Source: Aurantimonas marina (GTDB lineage Bacteria > Pseudomonadota > Alphaproteobacteria > Rhizobiales > Rhizobiaceae). From it: a DNA stretch of 64,000 nucleotides. The stretch spans positions 1 through 64,000 of the forward strand of contig NZ_JADDXW010000011.1 of the NCBI RefSeq assembly GCF_017183135.1, in the 5' to 3' direction. Positions 52,275 to 61,512 of the stretch are shown one piece after another (position 1 is the first letter of the stretch; every line of letters begins with the position of its first letter). The notes beneath the pieces were generated by a model. The model ran no database searches. It was given only the letters and a program-made list of their open reading frames with translations, and was not told where the DNA came from. The translations under genes were made by a program, and so were the position numbers.

Positions 52275-53521
52275 GTGACCGGCTCGATCAGCAGAATCTC
52301 GATCCGCCGATTGCCGGCAGCTTTCGGATCGTCGGGAAATTTCGGGTCGCGGTCCGCCAGACCTTCGATTGACTTCACGCGTGTTTCTTCGAATCCGCCG
52401 CGGGTCAGCATGTAGTAGGCCATGTGGGCCCGCGCGGTGGACAGGCGCCAGTTGTCGTACTCTGCACTATGGAACGGGCGCGCATCGGTGTGCCCCCGAA
52501 TGACTACATCACCCACGCGCCGGGCTAGAACGGCGGCGACCTTCTCCATCATCGCCACGGCTTCCGGCGTCGGCCTGGCCGATCCAATTTGAAACATTCC
52601 GGTTGCGAGATCGTCGGCAAGGGAGATTCTGACACCGCCATCCCCCGCGGTCACTTCGACATTGGGGGGCAGGGATTGCCCCGATTTGGCGAGTTCGGCC
52701 TCGATTTCCGACCTGACCGCCGTCGCTTGCTCGGATGCCGCATCGACGACATCAACCGGATCAGCTTGTTCGCCGGGGGCGGCCTGTCCATCCAATGCCG
52801 CGACGTCGAGGTCCGGCATCGATGAATCGTCGGCCGTCTCCGCCGCAGCGGCCCCATCCGCCACGGGGGTCATCTCCTCGGCGGCCGTCTCGCTCGCTGC
52901 CGAATTTTCAGGCGGAAGAACCGCAGTCTGGAATTCGGACGGAGGGGCCACTTCGGACGGCTTGCCGCCTTCCACAGTGTTGGGTGAGAGCTGCCACGAT
53001 GCGGGGTCGAACGGATCGCGATAGGCGTCGCCGCCATTCAGCCCTGGCAGACCCGATCCGTCAGGCTTACCCTGGAGTTTGTCCGAACTGGTGGAGACGC
53101 TCTCCGCTGCAATCTCGGCCAGGACCGCGTAAGGATCGCGGAACAAGGCCTGCTCCTCTCCGCCGAGTTGATCACCGGCCAGCGGTTTGCCATGGGGATC
53201 CCCGTTGGTCTCCACCCGGCTTTGTCCCTGCTCGTTGGATTGGCGCGAGGCGCCGTCGTCCTTGCTTTCGACGCCGCGGGTCGCGGGCGCCGCGTCGTTC
53301 AGCTTGATCGGATTGAAATACTGCGCGACCTGCCTGCGTGTCGCCATGTCCGAAGCGTTTGTCAGCCACATAACGAGAAAAAACGCCATCATCGCCGTCA
53401 TGAAGTCGGCGAAGGCGATTTTCCAGACACCGCCGTGATGCGCCTCCTCGGTACTGGCACGGCGACGAACGATGATGATTTCCTGGCGCTCGAGATGCCC
53501 CGCTCCGGACTGGTCGCTCAC
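52271..53521 (-). CDS. motB: Flagellar stator protein MotB
   Basis: A 416-residue protein. A short cytoplasmic stretch leads to one helix with the proton-binding Asp in W-K-I-A-F-A-D-F-M-T-A-M-M-A-F-F (about 32-47). A very long acidic linker precedes the OmpA-like peptidoglycan domain (V-I-R-G-H-T-D-A-R-P near 340-349, N-R-R-I-E-I-L near 405). It starts at a GTG overlapping the stop of the previous gene. motA is not in this window. Confidence 0.94.
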   Translation of the reverse strand: MSDQSGAGHLERQEIIIVRRRASTEEAHHGGVWKIAFADFMTAMMAFFLVMWLTNASDMATRRQVAQYFNPIKLNDAAPATRGVESKDDGASRQSNEQGQSRVETNGDPHGKPLAGDQLGGEEQALFRDPYAVLAEIAAESVSTSSDKLQGKPDGSGLPGLNGGDAYRDPFDPASWQLSPNTVEGGKPSEVAPPSEFQTAVLPPENSAASETAAEEMTPVADGAAAAETADDSSMPDLDVAALDGQAAPGEQADPVDVVDAASEQATAVRSEIEAELAKSGQSLPPNVEVTAGDGGVRISLADDLATGMFQIGSARPTPEAVAMMEKVAAVLARRVGDVVIRGHTDARPFHSAEYDNWRLSTARAHMAYYMLTRGGFEETRVKSIEGLADRDPKFPDDPKAAGNRRIEILLIEPVT

Positions 53522-54348
53522 GCGAGGGCCTCTTCCAGTGCCGCGCGCCAGTCTTGCAGACGCGTCTCGATGACGGTCTGGTCGCACTCGATCCGAACAT
53601 CGACCATGTTTTCGTCGCTCTGCCAGGTCACAAAGTCACCGTCCGTCTTGAGGACGTCGCCGAGAGCCGCGATGAGATCGGCGGGACCGGTCGCGCGGAC
53701 CGACAGCGCCTTGCCGTCGCCGATCAGCATGCGGGTCGCGTCCGCGAGTTCCAGAACGCTTTGACGCCGGCGGGTATTAACGGCGATCGGTCGCAACACC
53801 GAGGCCAAGGTGGTTCGCACAGCCGTCTCGATGCGGTCGAGCCGATCCGAAAGAAGGGCCGCAAGCCGCTCGCCTTCGGCCATCGCCCACTCGGCACGCG
53901 CCGCCTCGATCGCGGCGGATTGAGCAGCTTCAGCCTGCTCGCGTTCCTCGGCCCTTGCTGCTTCGATCGCCCCCTCCATTTCCGCCTGCAGGGCGAGCGG
54001 CCCCTCATCAAGGGTTTCGGTGCCGTCCGTTTCCGCGTCCGGCAAGGCGTCGGTTCCGTCACCAAAGTCGAGTGATCCCGGCATATCCGTTGCCGGCCAA
54101 TGCGCCTCGCCCGCCAGATCAGGCATCTCTGCTTCGGGCAGGACGAGATCGACCACCTCATCGATCTCGAGGATCTCCGGAATAGGCGACGAAACGACAG
54201 GAACGGCGCCCGCCGTGGCGTCGCGGCTGGCGACGAGGATCGGATGTTCAAAGGTCGGCTTGCGCGGCCGATCCACGGGCGCCAGACTTTCGAATGGCGT
54301 TCCGTCGTTCGCGTCGAATTCGGGGAGATAGTGCGCGAGAGGGAGCAT
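53518..54348 (-). CDS. FliH-like flagellar export stator protein
   Basis: A 276-residue protein. The acidic N-terminal half is variable. A helix rich in E/A/R (E-A-A-R-A-E-E-R-E-Q-A-E-A-A-Q near 134-148) is the central coiled coil of FliH. The C-terminal segment (about 170-276) includes D-V-R-I-E-C-D-Q-T-V-I-E-T-R-L-Q-D-W, like the FliH/HrpE end. Position between fliF and motB is consistent with FliH. Identity is weak, so this is a family-level call. Confidence 0.65.
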   Translation of the reverse strand: MLPLAHYLPEFDANDGTPFESLAPVDRPRKPTFEHPILVASRDATAGAVPVVSSPIPEILEIDEVVDLVLPEAEMPDLAGEAHWPATDMPGSLDFGDGTDALPDAETDGTETLDEGPLALQAEMEGAIEAARAEEREQAEAAQSAAIEAARAEWAMAEGERLAALLSDRLDRIETAVRTTLASVLRPIAVNTRRRQSVLELADATRMLIGDGKALSVRATGPADLIAALGDVLKTDGDFVTWQSDENMVDVRIECDQTVIETRLQDWRAALEEALA

Positions 54349-54351
54349 GCG

Positions 54352-56025
54352 TTACGCCGCCTGTGTTTGGTGTATCCACTGCTTGAGAACCTGCGCCGCA
54401 TGGACCTCGTCGAAATCGACGAGCTTTTCGAGACGCGCCTTTGGCGAGGTCGCCTGATTGCGGTTCAGATCCTCAAGATAAGCCGGGTCCATCCCGACCA
54501 TCTGAGCTATATCGTCGGAAGCTGGTGCGGCGCCGACGTCGAAATTCAGGCTGTCCAAAAGCTCGGTGTTGGGAGAATCGAAGGGATCGACTTCGTTCTC
54601 GTCCTTTGCCGGCGGCGCTGCGACGATCGCCCGAATCGCCGGTTTCAAGCCGAACCAGATGAGCAGCACGGCGACAGCCAGGATCGTCAGCGCGTTGATC
54701 AGCGTACCGGACTGCCGCATGAACATCTCGCCGAACCCCGGTGCCGGGATCGGCTCGAGCGCGCTGCCGCTATCGAGGAAGTCGACGGCGGTGACCTTCA
54801 GCTGATCGCCGCGCTCGCTGGAAAATCCCGAGGCCGAAGCGACGAGCGCCTCGATCTCGCCGATGCGCGCGGCAACCTGAGCATCGGTCGCGTTTTCGCC
54901 GATCGCTTCCATGATGCGCTGGCGATTGATCACAACGGCGATCGACAACCGCTTGACTTCGTAGCCGTCGCTGGTCGTCGAGATCGTCTTCTCGTTGATC
55001 TCGTAATTCGTCAGCTCTTCGCGACGATCTTTTTCGTCGACCGATCTTTCGCCCGTCCCCGTCGCCGTGGCATCCGCCGCGCGGACATCCTGCTCGACAC
55101 CGACGGGGGTCTGGTTGGTCGAATCCTGGCTCTGCGCTGTCTCACGGATAGTGCGCGTGGAGCGTTCCACTCGGCTCTCCGGATCGAAAATCCGCTCGCT
55201 CACCTGTCTGCGGTCGGTGTTGAGGCTTGTCGAGACGCTGCTCTGGAAATTGCCGATGCCAAGATAAGGCGCTAGCGTGCGCCGGATCGATTCCTCGACG
55301 CTCTTGGAAACCGTGCTCTCGATGCCGAACAGCTTGCCGGGCGCGGCGGAGGCGGCATCGTCTCCCGATGCGAGCAGCGTGCCATCCGCGTTGAGCACCG
55401 TTACCTCGCCGGGCGTCATTCCCGGAATAGCCGATGCGACAAGCGAACGAATCGCTTGGGCGGAACCGAAATCCTCCGCGTTGTCGGTACGGATGACCAC
55501 ACTGGCCGAGGGCTTGCGCTGCTCGCGCCGAAACGAACCCTCATCCGACAGCACAATGTGGACACGCGCGGCGCGCACATTTCTCAGCGTCTGGATGGTG
55601 CGGGCAATCTCACCCTCCAGCGCCCGGACGCGGGTGATTTCCTGCATGAAGGAGGTCAGGCCGATCGAGCCCAGATTGTCGAAGAGTTCGTAGCCGGCGT
55701 TTTCAGAGCGCGGCAACCCCTTCTCGGCCAGCAGCATGCGCGCCGGAGCCGTCTGTGAGAAGGGCGTCAGAATGGCGTCTCCCTTGGCACTGACATCGAA
55801 GGAGATACCAGCCTCCGTCAGGGCCGCGCCGATCCGGGTCACATCGGTCCGGTCGAGGCCGGAATACAGCGTCTCCATGTCGGGACGTGACAGATAGTAG
55901 CTGCCGAGGCCGACGAGCGCGATGACGAGAAACCCAACGAGACCAAGAGCCGATAGCTTTCTCGGACCGAGCGAAGAGAGATTGCTGAAAAGCTGCTGAG
56001 CTTGTCCGTTTATGGCGAGCGCCAT
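54352..56025 (-). CDS. fliF: Flagellar MS-ring protein FliF
   Basis: A 557-residue protein. Two membrane helices (about 25-46 and 432-452) flank the periplasmic ring-building domains: Y-S-G-L-D-R-T-D-V near 55, E-G-E-I-A-R-T-I-Q-T-L near 136-146 and S-A-S-V-V-I-R-T-D near 173. The C-terminal tail binds FliG. It starts the export and basal-body operon. A perfect CtrA box lies about 80 nt upstream. Confidence 0.95.
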   Translation of the reverse strand: MALAINGQAQQLFSNLSSLGPRKLSALGLVGFLVIALVGLGSYYLSRPDMETLYSGLDRTDVTRIGAALTEAGISFDVSAKGDAILTPFSQTAPARMLLAEKGLPRSENAGYELFDNLGSIGLTSFMQEITRVRALEGEIARTIQTLRNVRAARVHIVLSDEGSFRREQRKPSASVVIRTDNAEDFGSAQAIRSLVASAIPGMTPGEVTVLNADGTLLASGDDAASAAPGKLFGIESTVSKSVEESIRRTLAPYLGIGNFQSSVSTSLNTDRRQVSERIFDPESRVERSTRTIRETAQSQDSTNQTPVGVEQDVRAADATATGTGERSVDEKDRREELTNYEINEKTISTTSDGYEVKRLSIAVVINRQRIMEAIGENATDAQVAARIGEIEALVASASGFSSERGDQLKVTAVDFLDSGSALEPIPAPGFGEMFMRQSGTLINALTILAVAVLLIWFGLKPAIRAIVAAPPAKDENEVDPFDSPNTELLDSLNFDVGAAPASDDIAQMVGMDPAYLEDLNRNQATSPKARLEKLVDFDEVHAAQVLKQWIHQTQAA

Positions 56026-56103
56026 GAAGTAACCCTACGATTGTCCGGTGGCACGGTATGCGATGGCCGGACCATGCCGACCGAAGCTTGCGCGAGGCCA
56101 CGG

Positions 56104-56119
56104 TTAACGAAAGGTTAAC
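56104..56119 (-). promoter_or_regulatory. CtrA box upstream of fliF
   Basis: TTAA (56104-56107), 7 nt, TTAA (56115-56118), then C match the CtrA consensus TTAA-N7-TTAAC on both strands. It lies 79 nt upstream of the fliF ATG. Confidence 0.75.
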
Positions 56120-56136
56120 GTCCCGCCCGACAGTTA

Positions 56137-56171
56137 TACCAACCTGCGGTGATAGGGACCGCAGGTTGGTA
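56137..56171. repeat. Perfect 14-bp inverted repeat upstream of fliF
   Basis: TACCAACCTGCGGT (56137-56150) and ACCGCAGGTTGGTA (56158-56171) flank a 7-nt loop. It lies just beyond the CtrA box and after the flagellin terminator, and has no T-run. It may be an operator or a second hairpin. Confidence 0.65.
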
Positions 56172-56202
56172 CTAAGTCAGCGCTGCCGCAGGACTCGGCA
56201 AA

Positions 56203-56238
56203 CGAAAACGGGCCCGGCCTTGAAGGCCGGACCCGTTC
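56203..56238 (-). terminator. Terminator of the first flagellin gene
   Basis: On the minus strand AACGGGTCCGGCCTT and AAGGCCGGGCCCGTT form a long stem (one G-U) followed by a TTTTCGTTT tail, 32 nt past the stop codon. Confidence 0.82.
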
Positions 56239-56269
56239 AGATGTCCTGCTATCTATTTCCGGCGGAGGT

Positions 56270-57538
56270 TTACCGGAAGAGTGAGAGCAGCGACTGGCTG
56301 GAGGAGTTGGCGATCGACAGCGCCTGGACACCGAGCTGCTGCTGCGTCTGCAGCGCCTTGAGACGGGTCGACTCTTCGGTCATGTCCGCGTCGACGAGCG
56401 TGCCAACACCCTTGTCGATGGTGTCCATGAGCTTGGAAACGAAGTTCGTCTGCATCTCGATGCGGTTCTGGACGGCGCCGAGGCTGGATGCCGCGGTGGT
56501 GACCTGCGACAGCGCCTCGTCGACGACCTTGATATAGGCCTGGACCTGTCCAGACGTCACGCCACCCACCGAGATGTCGATGTCGTTGACTGCCGTCGAG
56601 AAGGTGCCGGTGGCGCCAGCAACGGTGTCAGCCGCTGCCAGACCGAGATCAGCCACAGCCGGCGGGGTGGTGCCGGAAGCGGTCGCCGCGCTGACCGTGA
56701 AACTCTCGAGCGAGTTGAAGCTCACCGCGCCAGCGGTGATTGTCACGTCGATGCCCTGAATGCCGGCGTCCTTCAAAGCCTGCGTGTAGACCGCCGTCAG
56801 ATCGCCATCAGACTTGATCGTGCTGCTGGCAAGGCCGGCGTCGGTCAGCGTCTGCTGGGTAATTTCCACCGTACGGCCAGCGGCACCATTCTGCGAGATG
56901 CTGAAGGAGACCTTGTTGTCGGCACCGAATGCGACCGCGGCGGTCTCGACCGTCGACGTACCGGTCGCAGCGGCGAACTGATCGATATCGATCGTCTTGT
57001 CGAGAATGCCGGCATCGGCGGAGAAAAGGCGGATGTTGGCGATGTCGACCTTGATCGAACCGACTGACAGGCTGCCGTTGGCATCACGCGACAGCGAGGA
57101 AACGATTTCCTTCTGCGTCGTTGCGGCCGTATCGCTCAGCCAATTCTGACCGGAGAAGGATGCCGAGTCCGAGATCGTCTTCAGCTGTTCCTGCAGCGCG
57201 GTGATTTCCGACTGAACCTTGGCCTTGTCGACGCCTTCGCCGGTTGCCGTGGTCAGCTTGGCCTTGATCTCGTTGAGCACGTCCTTGGCGGCGGTGAGGC
57301 CGGTATAGGCCGTATCAACGGTCGCCGCGCCGATGCCGAGCGAATCGGACACCGCCGACATGGCTTGGTTGTCGGACCGCATGGTGGTGGCGATCGACCA
57401 GTAGGCCGCGTTGTCCTTGGCCTCACCGACGCGATAGCCGGTGGAGATGCGGGCCTGGGTCTGGTCGAGCGAGGAGTTGATCATCTGGAGGCTCTGGAGA
57501 GCCGTCATGGCGGAAGCGTTGGTGTTGATGCTGGTCAT
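56270..57538 (-). CDS. Flagellin (copy 1)
   Basis: A 422-residue filament protein. N-terminal M-T-S-I-N-T-N-A-S-A-M-T-A-L-Q (1-15) and C-terminal Q-L-G-V-Q-A-L-S-I-A-N-S-S-S-Q (near 400-414) are the D0 helices. It is similar to copy 2 downstream of fliP in order and length. Most differences cluster in residues 16-45 rather than the central domain. It has its own terminator. Confidence 0.94.
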   Translation of the reverse strand: MTSINTNASAMTALQSLQMINSSLDQTQARISTGYRVGEAKDNAAYWSIATTMRSDNQAMSAVSDSLGIGAATVDTAYTGLTAAKDVLNEIKAKLTTATGEGVDKAKVQSEITALQEQLKTISDSASFSGQNWLSDTAATTQKEIVSSLSRDANGSLSVGSIKVDIANIRLFSADAGILDKTIDIDQFAAATGTSTVETAAVAFGADNKVSFSISQNGAAGRTVEITQQTLTDAGLASSTIKSDGDLTAVYTQALKDAGIQGIDVTITAGAVSFNSLESFTVSAATASGTTPPAVADLGLAAADTVAGATGTFSTAVNDIDISVGGVTSGQVQAYIKVVDEALSQVTTAASSLGAVQNRIEMQTNFVSKLMDTIDKGVGTLVDADMTEESTRLKALQTQQQLGVQALSIANSSSQSLLSLFR

Positions 57539-57910
57539 AATAGGGTGTCTTCCCGTTACGCGAATACAAAATTGGGATGAGACAGTCCGGGTTGGCCGGG
57601 ATAGCGAGTCGGCATCATGCCTGTGATCTGGGTTTCCGTCCGATCACTTCGCTATGCCTCCGATATAACGGGCGATTTCCTTCCAGCTTCTTAAAGCAAC
57701 ACGATCTCTTCTGCTTCGAGTCTAACACGCTCGCCTTATGGTTAATCAATAGGAATGATGTATAGTTAATGAAACCTAACACCAGCGGACGTGGAATCCG
57801 ACATAGTACCAACCCGGAGCGACAAAGCGATCGAACCATGCCGCGAACGGAAAAGGCCGCCCCTTGCGGAGCGGCCTTTCGGGCAGTGATAGAGCTGTGA
57901 GAGGGGCGGT
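57539..57910. other. Spacer between the two flagellin genes
   Basis: A 372-nt spacer holding the terminator of copy 2 (57848-57879) and presumably the promoter and leader of copy 1. It is more A/T-rich than its surroundings. TTAACCAT (minus strand, near 57742) is a CtrA half-site. A TAGTACCAACC string near 57804 is also part of the inverted repeat upstream of fliF. No credible frame is seen. Confidence 0.5.
57848..57879 (-). terminator. Terminator of the second flagellin gene
   Basis: On the minus strand AAAGGCCGCTCC and GGGGCGGCCTTTT form a stem around GCAA, ending in a T-run, 32 nt past the stop codon. Confidence 0.82.
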
Positions 57911-59182
57911 TCAGCCCTGGAACAGCTGCAGAATCGCCTGGCTGGAGGTGTTGGCGATCGACAGCGCCTGGACACCGAGCTGCTGCTGGGTCTGCAGCGC
58001 CTTGAGACGGGTCGACTCCTCGGTCATGTCCGCGTCGACGAGGGCGCCGACGCCCTTGGAGATCGTGTCCATAAGCTTGGAGACGAAGTCCGTCTGCATC
58101 TCCACCCGGTTCTGAACGGCGCCGAGGCTGGATGCCGCGGTGGTGACCTGCGACAGCGCCTCGTCGACGACCCGGATATAGGCCTGGACCTGTCCCGACG
58201 TGACGCCAGCCACCGAGATGTCGATGGCGTCGACCGCCGTCGAGAAGGTGCCGGTGGCAGCGGCGTTGGTATCGACAGCCGCCAGACCAAGGGAGGCCAC
58301 GGCCGGCGGGGTCGTGCCGGCAGCGGTCGCGGCGCTGACCGTGAAGCTCTCAAGCGAGTTGAAGCTTAGGGCGCCTGCGGTAATCGTCACATCGATGCCC
58401 TGGATGCCGGCATCCTGGAGCGCCTGCTTGTAGACGGCCGACAGGTCGCCGTCGGACTTGATCGTGCTGCCGGCAAGGCCGGCCGCCGTCAAGGTTGCCT
58501 GGGTGATTTCGACCGTGCGGCCGGCGGCGCCGTTCTGCGAGATGCTGAACGAGATCCTGTTGTCGGCACCGAAGGTGACCGCGCCGCCCTCGACCGTCGA
58601 AGTACCGGTTGCCGCAGCGAACTGATCGATATCGATCGTCTTGTCGAGGATGCCCGCATTGGCGGCGAAGAGACGGATATTGACGATGTCGACCTTGATC
58701 GAACCGACGGCGAGCTTGCCACTGGCATCGCGAGACAGCGACGAAACGATTTCCTTCTGCGTGGTCGCAGCCGTATTGCTCAGCCAGTTCTGGCCGGAGA
58801 ACGACGCCGAATCGGAAATCGTCTTCAGCTGTTCCTGCAGCGCAGTAATTTCTGACTGAACCTTGGACCTGTCGACGCCATCACTCGTCGCGGTTGTCAG
58901 CTTGGCCTTGATCTCGTTGAGAACGTCCTTGGCAGCGGCCAAGCCGGTGTAGGCGGTGTCGACGGTGGCCGCGCCGATGCCGAGCGAATCGGACACCGCT
59001 GACATGGCCTGGTTGTCGGATCGCATGCCGGTAGCAATCGACCAATATGCTGCGTTGTCCTTGGCCTCCGCGACGCGCAGACCTGTCGAGATCCGATTTT
59101 GGACGCTGTCCATCGCCATGTTCGTCTGCTGCAGCGTCTGCAGGGCCGTCATCGCAGCGACGTTGGTGTTGATACTCGTCAT
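57911..59182 (-). CDS. Flagellin (copy 2)
   Basis: A 423-residue filament protein in tandem with copy 1. It shares M-T-S-I-N-T-N at the start and the same central blocks (D-K-T-I-D-I-D-Q-F-A-A-A-T-G-T-S-T-V). It ends Q-L-F-Q-G rather than S-L-F-R. GGGTAATGTA precedes the ATG at 59182; an upstream ATG at 59215 adds unconserved residues. Tandem flagellins are common in rhizobia and may be differently regulated. Confidence 0.94.
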   Translation of the reverse strand: MTSINTNVAAMTALQTLQQTNMAMDSVQNRISTGLRVAEAKDNAAYWSIATGMRSDNQAMSAVSDSLGIGAATVDTAYTGLAAAKDVLNEIKAKLTTATSDGVDRSKVQSEITALQEQLKTISDSASFSGQNWLSNTAATTQKEIVSSLSRDASGKLAVGSIKVDIVNIRLFAANAGILDKTIDIDQFAAATGTSTVEGGAVTFGADNRISFSISQNGAAGRTVEITQATLTAAGLAGSTIKSDGDLSAVYKQALQDAGIQGIDVTITAGALSFNSLESFTVSAATAAGTTPPAVASLGLAAVDTNAAATGTFSTAVDAIDISVAGVTSGQVQAYIRVVDEALSQVTTAASSLGAVQNRVEMQTDFVSKLMDTISKGVGALVDADMTEESTRLKALQTQQQLGVQALSIANTSSQAILQLFQG

Positions 59183-59341
59183 TACATTACCCTTAATGGC
59201 GCAGTCGCCCTTCATGGGCTTTTTGCTGAATCAAGGTCCGCGTCATCATGTTCGGCACCGTCGAGGGTTAACCTAGGTTCTTAACGTTAACCAATTGTGA
59301 AAAAGCGGTCCGACCGGGCGCATCCGGCGGGTTCGGCGCGT

Positions 59342-60106
59342 TTAGAAAAACGAGCGAACCAACGATCCGACAAGCATGTTCCAACCGTCGATGAGGATGA
59401 AGAACAGGATCTTGAAGGGCAGCGAGATGATCGTCGGTGGCAGCATCATCATGCCCATCGACATGGTCAGCGTGGCGACAATCATGTCGATCACCAGGAA
59501 CGGCAGCACGATGAGAAAGCCGATCTCGAAGCCGCGGCGCAACTCAGAAATCATGAAGGCCGGAATCAGAATCCGTAATGCGACGTCGCGCTCGTCGGCG
59601 GCCCCCTGCTCTGCCGGTTCGACCCGCGTGCGGCTGGTCGCGTCGGCAATGTCTCCGAACAGTGCCAAATCCGCCGGCCGCACCTGGGTCAGCATGAAGT
59701 CCTTGAACGGATCGGTGATCCGATAGAATGCGTCCTCCTCGCTGATCGAATTGCTCAACAATGGTTGCAGCCCGTCATTCCAGGCCCGGTCGAAGGTCGG
59801 CGCCATGACGAAGAAGGTCATGAACAGCGACAGCGAAATCAGGATGAGGTTCGCCGGTGTCGTCTGCAGGCCAATGCCGGCGCGAAGGATCGATAGCGCG
59901 ATGACGATGCGCGTGAAGGATGTGACCATAACCAGTAGGCCTGGCGCGATCGACAGAATCGTGACGATGCCGAACAGTTGCACGATACGCCCCGATGCGC
60001 TCGAATCCCCGGCAGGGATCAGAGCTGCCAGCCCGGACAAATCGGGCGTTTGGGCAAAAGCGGGCGTGACCACGAGAACGGCCAGGAAAACGATGAACAA
60101 TCTCAT
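59342..60106 (-). CDS. fliP: Flagellar export protein FliP
   Basis: A 254-residue membrane protein of the export core. It has an N-terminal signal sequence (about 1-18, ending P-A-F-A-Q), then helices including A-L-S-I-L-R-A-G-I-G-L-Q-T-T-P-A-N (about 90-106) and the conserved I-L-I-P-A-F-M-I-S-E-L-R (about 183-194). Its start overlaps the fliL stop (ATGA). It is the last gene of the rod/ring operon. Confidence 0.94.
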   Translation of the reverse strand: MRLFIVFLAVLVVTPAFAQTPDLSGLAALIPAGDSSASGRIVQLFGIVTILSIAPGLLVMVTSFTRIVIALSILRAGIGLQTTPANLILISLSLFMTFFVMAPTFDRAWNDGLQPLLSNSISEEDAFYRITDPFKDFMLTQVRPADLALFGDIADATSRTRVEPAEQGAADERDVALRILIPAFMISELRRGFEIGFLIVLPFLVIDMIVATLTMSMGMMMLPPTIISLPFKILFFILIDGWNMLVGSLVRSFF

Positions 60107-60606
60107 TCGGCGACCATGGTCTGGATGAGATAGTCGATGACCGCCGGCGAGCGCAGACGGGCCCGTTCGCGCAGATCTTCGCGCAGATGGAGCAGTCCGC
60201 GCGTTCCTTCGATCTGGGCAAGTTGGACCGAGCGCAGAAACGCCAGCGTATCCGACTCGATCTCGGCGGCGAGAACTTCCGGGTTGACGCTGCCATCATC
60301 TTTCAGGACCAGCGCAGCCTCGATGCGAAGCCAGGTCCGCGGGGGAGCATAGATGTTGGTGAGGACCGGCTTCAGCGGAATCAGGCGGAGCGGCGTCTCC
60401 TCGTGCTCGGCCAGCGCCAGGTCCATGTCGCCCCTGTCGTCGGCCTGGCCGGCCGTCTCGACCGGCGTCTCAGCAGCCTCGGGCTCTTGCGCCGACGATC
60501 CCCCGGCTTTGCCGAGCGTGCTGCCGAGGAAGGCTCCGCCGCCGCCGGCGACGAGAGTCAGGATCACCACCGCCACAGCGGTCGGAATCAGGCCGTCGCC
60601 CCTCAT
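60103..60606 (-). CDS. fliL: Flagellar basal-body-associated protein FliL
   Basis: A 167-residue single-pass protein. One N-terminal helix (about 8-31) is followed by an acidic linker and the periplasmic FliL domain (L-I-P-L-K-P-V-L-T-N-I near 74-84, H-L-R-E-D-L-R-E near 138-145). FliL surrounds the stator and supports torque. The ATG at 60606 gives normal length. A 201-nt spacer separates it from flgH. Confidence 0.9.
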   Translation of the reverse strand: MRGDGLIPTAVAVVILTLVAGGGGAFLGSTLGKAGGSSAQEPEAAETPVETAGQADDRGDMDLALAEHEETPLRLIPLKPVLTNIYAPPRTWLRIEAALVLKDDGSVNPEVLAAEIESDTLAFLRSVQLAQIEGTRGLLHLREDLRERARLRSPAVIDYLIQTMVAE

Positions 60607-60807
60607 GGCGTTTTCCTGCCTTCGCCCGAGGTGCCGATCTCGGTCATGCGACGAACCCTCTCCACTCACGCGTCGGCGGCAGCGCCCTCATGGCGTTGCC
60701 TTTGCCGACAACCGAGCGATATCGGGTCTGGCTGTCGCGAGACTTGCGGAGGCCACGGCCGCCCGTTGCGGCAACGGAACCGTCCCGTACCGGCTGGGCC
60801 GAACGAC

Positions 60808-61512
60808 TCAGTAAGGCGCGACGATATCGTAGATCTGCTGGCCCCAGCCAGGCTGCTGAACTTCGGTGATCCGTCCACGTCCGCCGTAGGAAATTCGCGC
60901 CTCGGCGATCTTGTCATATTCGATGGTGTTGTTCGGCAGGATGTCGCGCGGTCGGATGATGCCGGCGATGGACAAGACCCTGACCTCGAAATTGACCCGC
61001 ATTTCCTGTTGGCCGCTGATGAACAAATTGCCGTTCGGCAATTTCTGGCCGACGACGGCGGCGACCGAAAGATCGATGTCCTCGGACCGCTTGATCTTGC
61101 CCTTGCCGGCCATGTCGGACTTGCCGTTAGCGCCCAGTGTCGCTCCTACAGTTGGCAGTGTATACTCGCCGAAACTGCCGGACAGATCGAGGCCGTTGTC
61201 GATACCGGACTTGCGTGAACGCTCCGAATTGTTGTCGAGCGACGCCTGGTCTCGGATGCGGATCTTCACCGTGACGATATCGCCGACGCCGAGCGCACGC
61301 GGATCCTGGTAGAAGTCGGCGCGCTCGTCACTCCACAACGAATGCGGCGTGCGCGGTCCGGCCGCCGGGAACGCGGCGGGCTGGGCGACGATGGGTGGAT
61401 TCTCGTAGAGCCCGGCGCCGACCGGCGACAGGGCCGGCTCGCGAAACGCGTCCTCGCGCGTGGTGGAGCAGCCTGCCAGGACGGCGAGCGCAATCATTGC
61501 AAGGGCTCTCAC
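60808..61512 (-). CDS. flgH: Flagellar L-ring lipoprotein FlgH
   Basis: A 234-residue outer-membrane lipoprotein. The lipobox is A-V-L-A-G-C (cysteine at about 15). The conserved body has G-D-I-V-T-V-K-I-R-I-R-D-Q-A (about 77-90) and G-N-L-F-I-S-G-Q-Q-E-M-R-V-N-F-E (about 163-178). Its start overlaps the motE stop (ATGA). Confidence 0.94.
   Translation of the reverse strand: MRALAMIALAVLAGCSTTREDAFREPALSPVGAGLYENPPIVAQPAAFPAAGPRTPHSLWSDERADFYQDPRALGVGDIVTVKIRIRDQASLDNNSERSRKSGIDNGLDLSGSFGEYTLPTVGATLGANGKSDMAGKGKIKRSEDIDLSVAAVVGQKLPNGNLFISGQQEMRVNFEVRVLSIAGIIRPRDILPNNTIEYDKIAEARISYGGRGRITEVQQPGWGQQIYDIVAPY

Noticed and set aside
57577-57765. 62-codon plus-strand frame in the flagellin spacer
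   Set aside because: No ribosome site, no family resemblance, and it spans the presumed flagellin promoter.
59267-59292. Cluster of TTAAC half-sites before flagellin copy 2 as a CtrA box
   Set aside because: Half-sites are 2 or 9 nt apart, not the 7 nt required; kept only as a weak hint.
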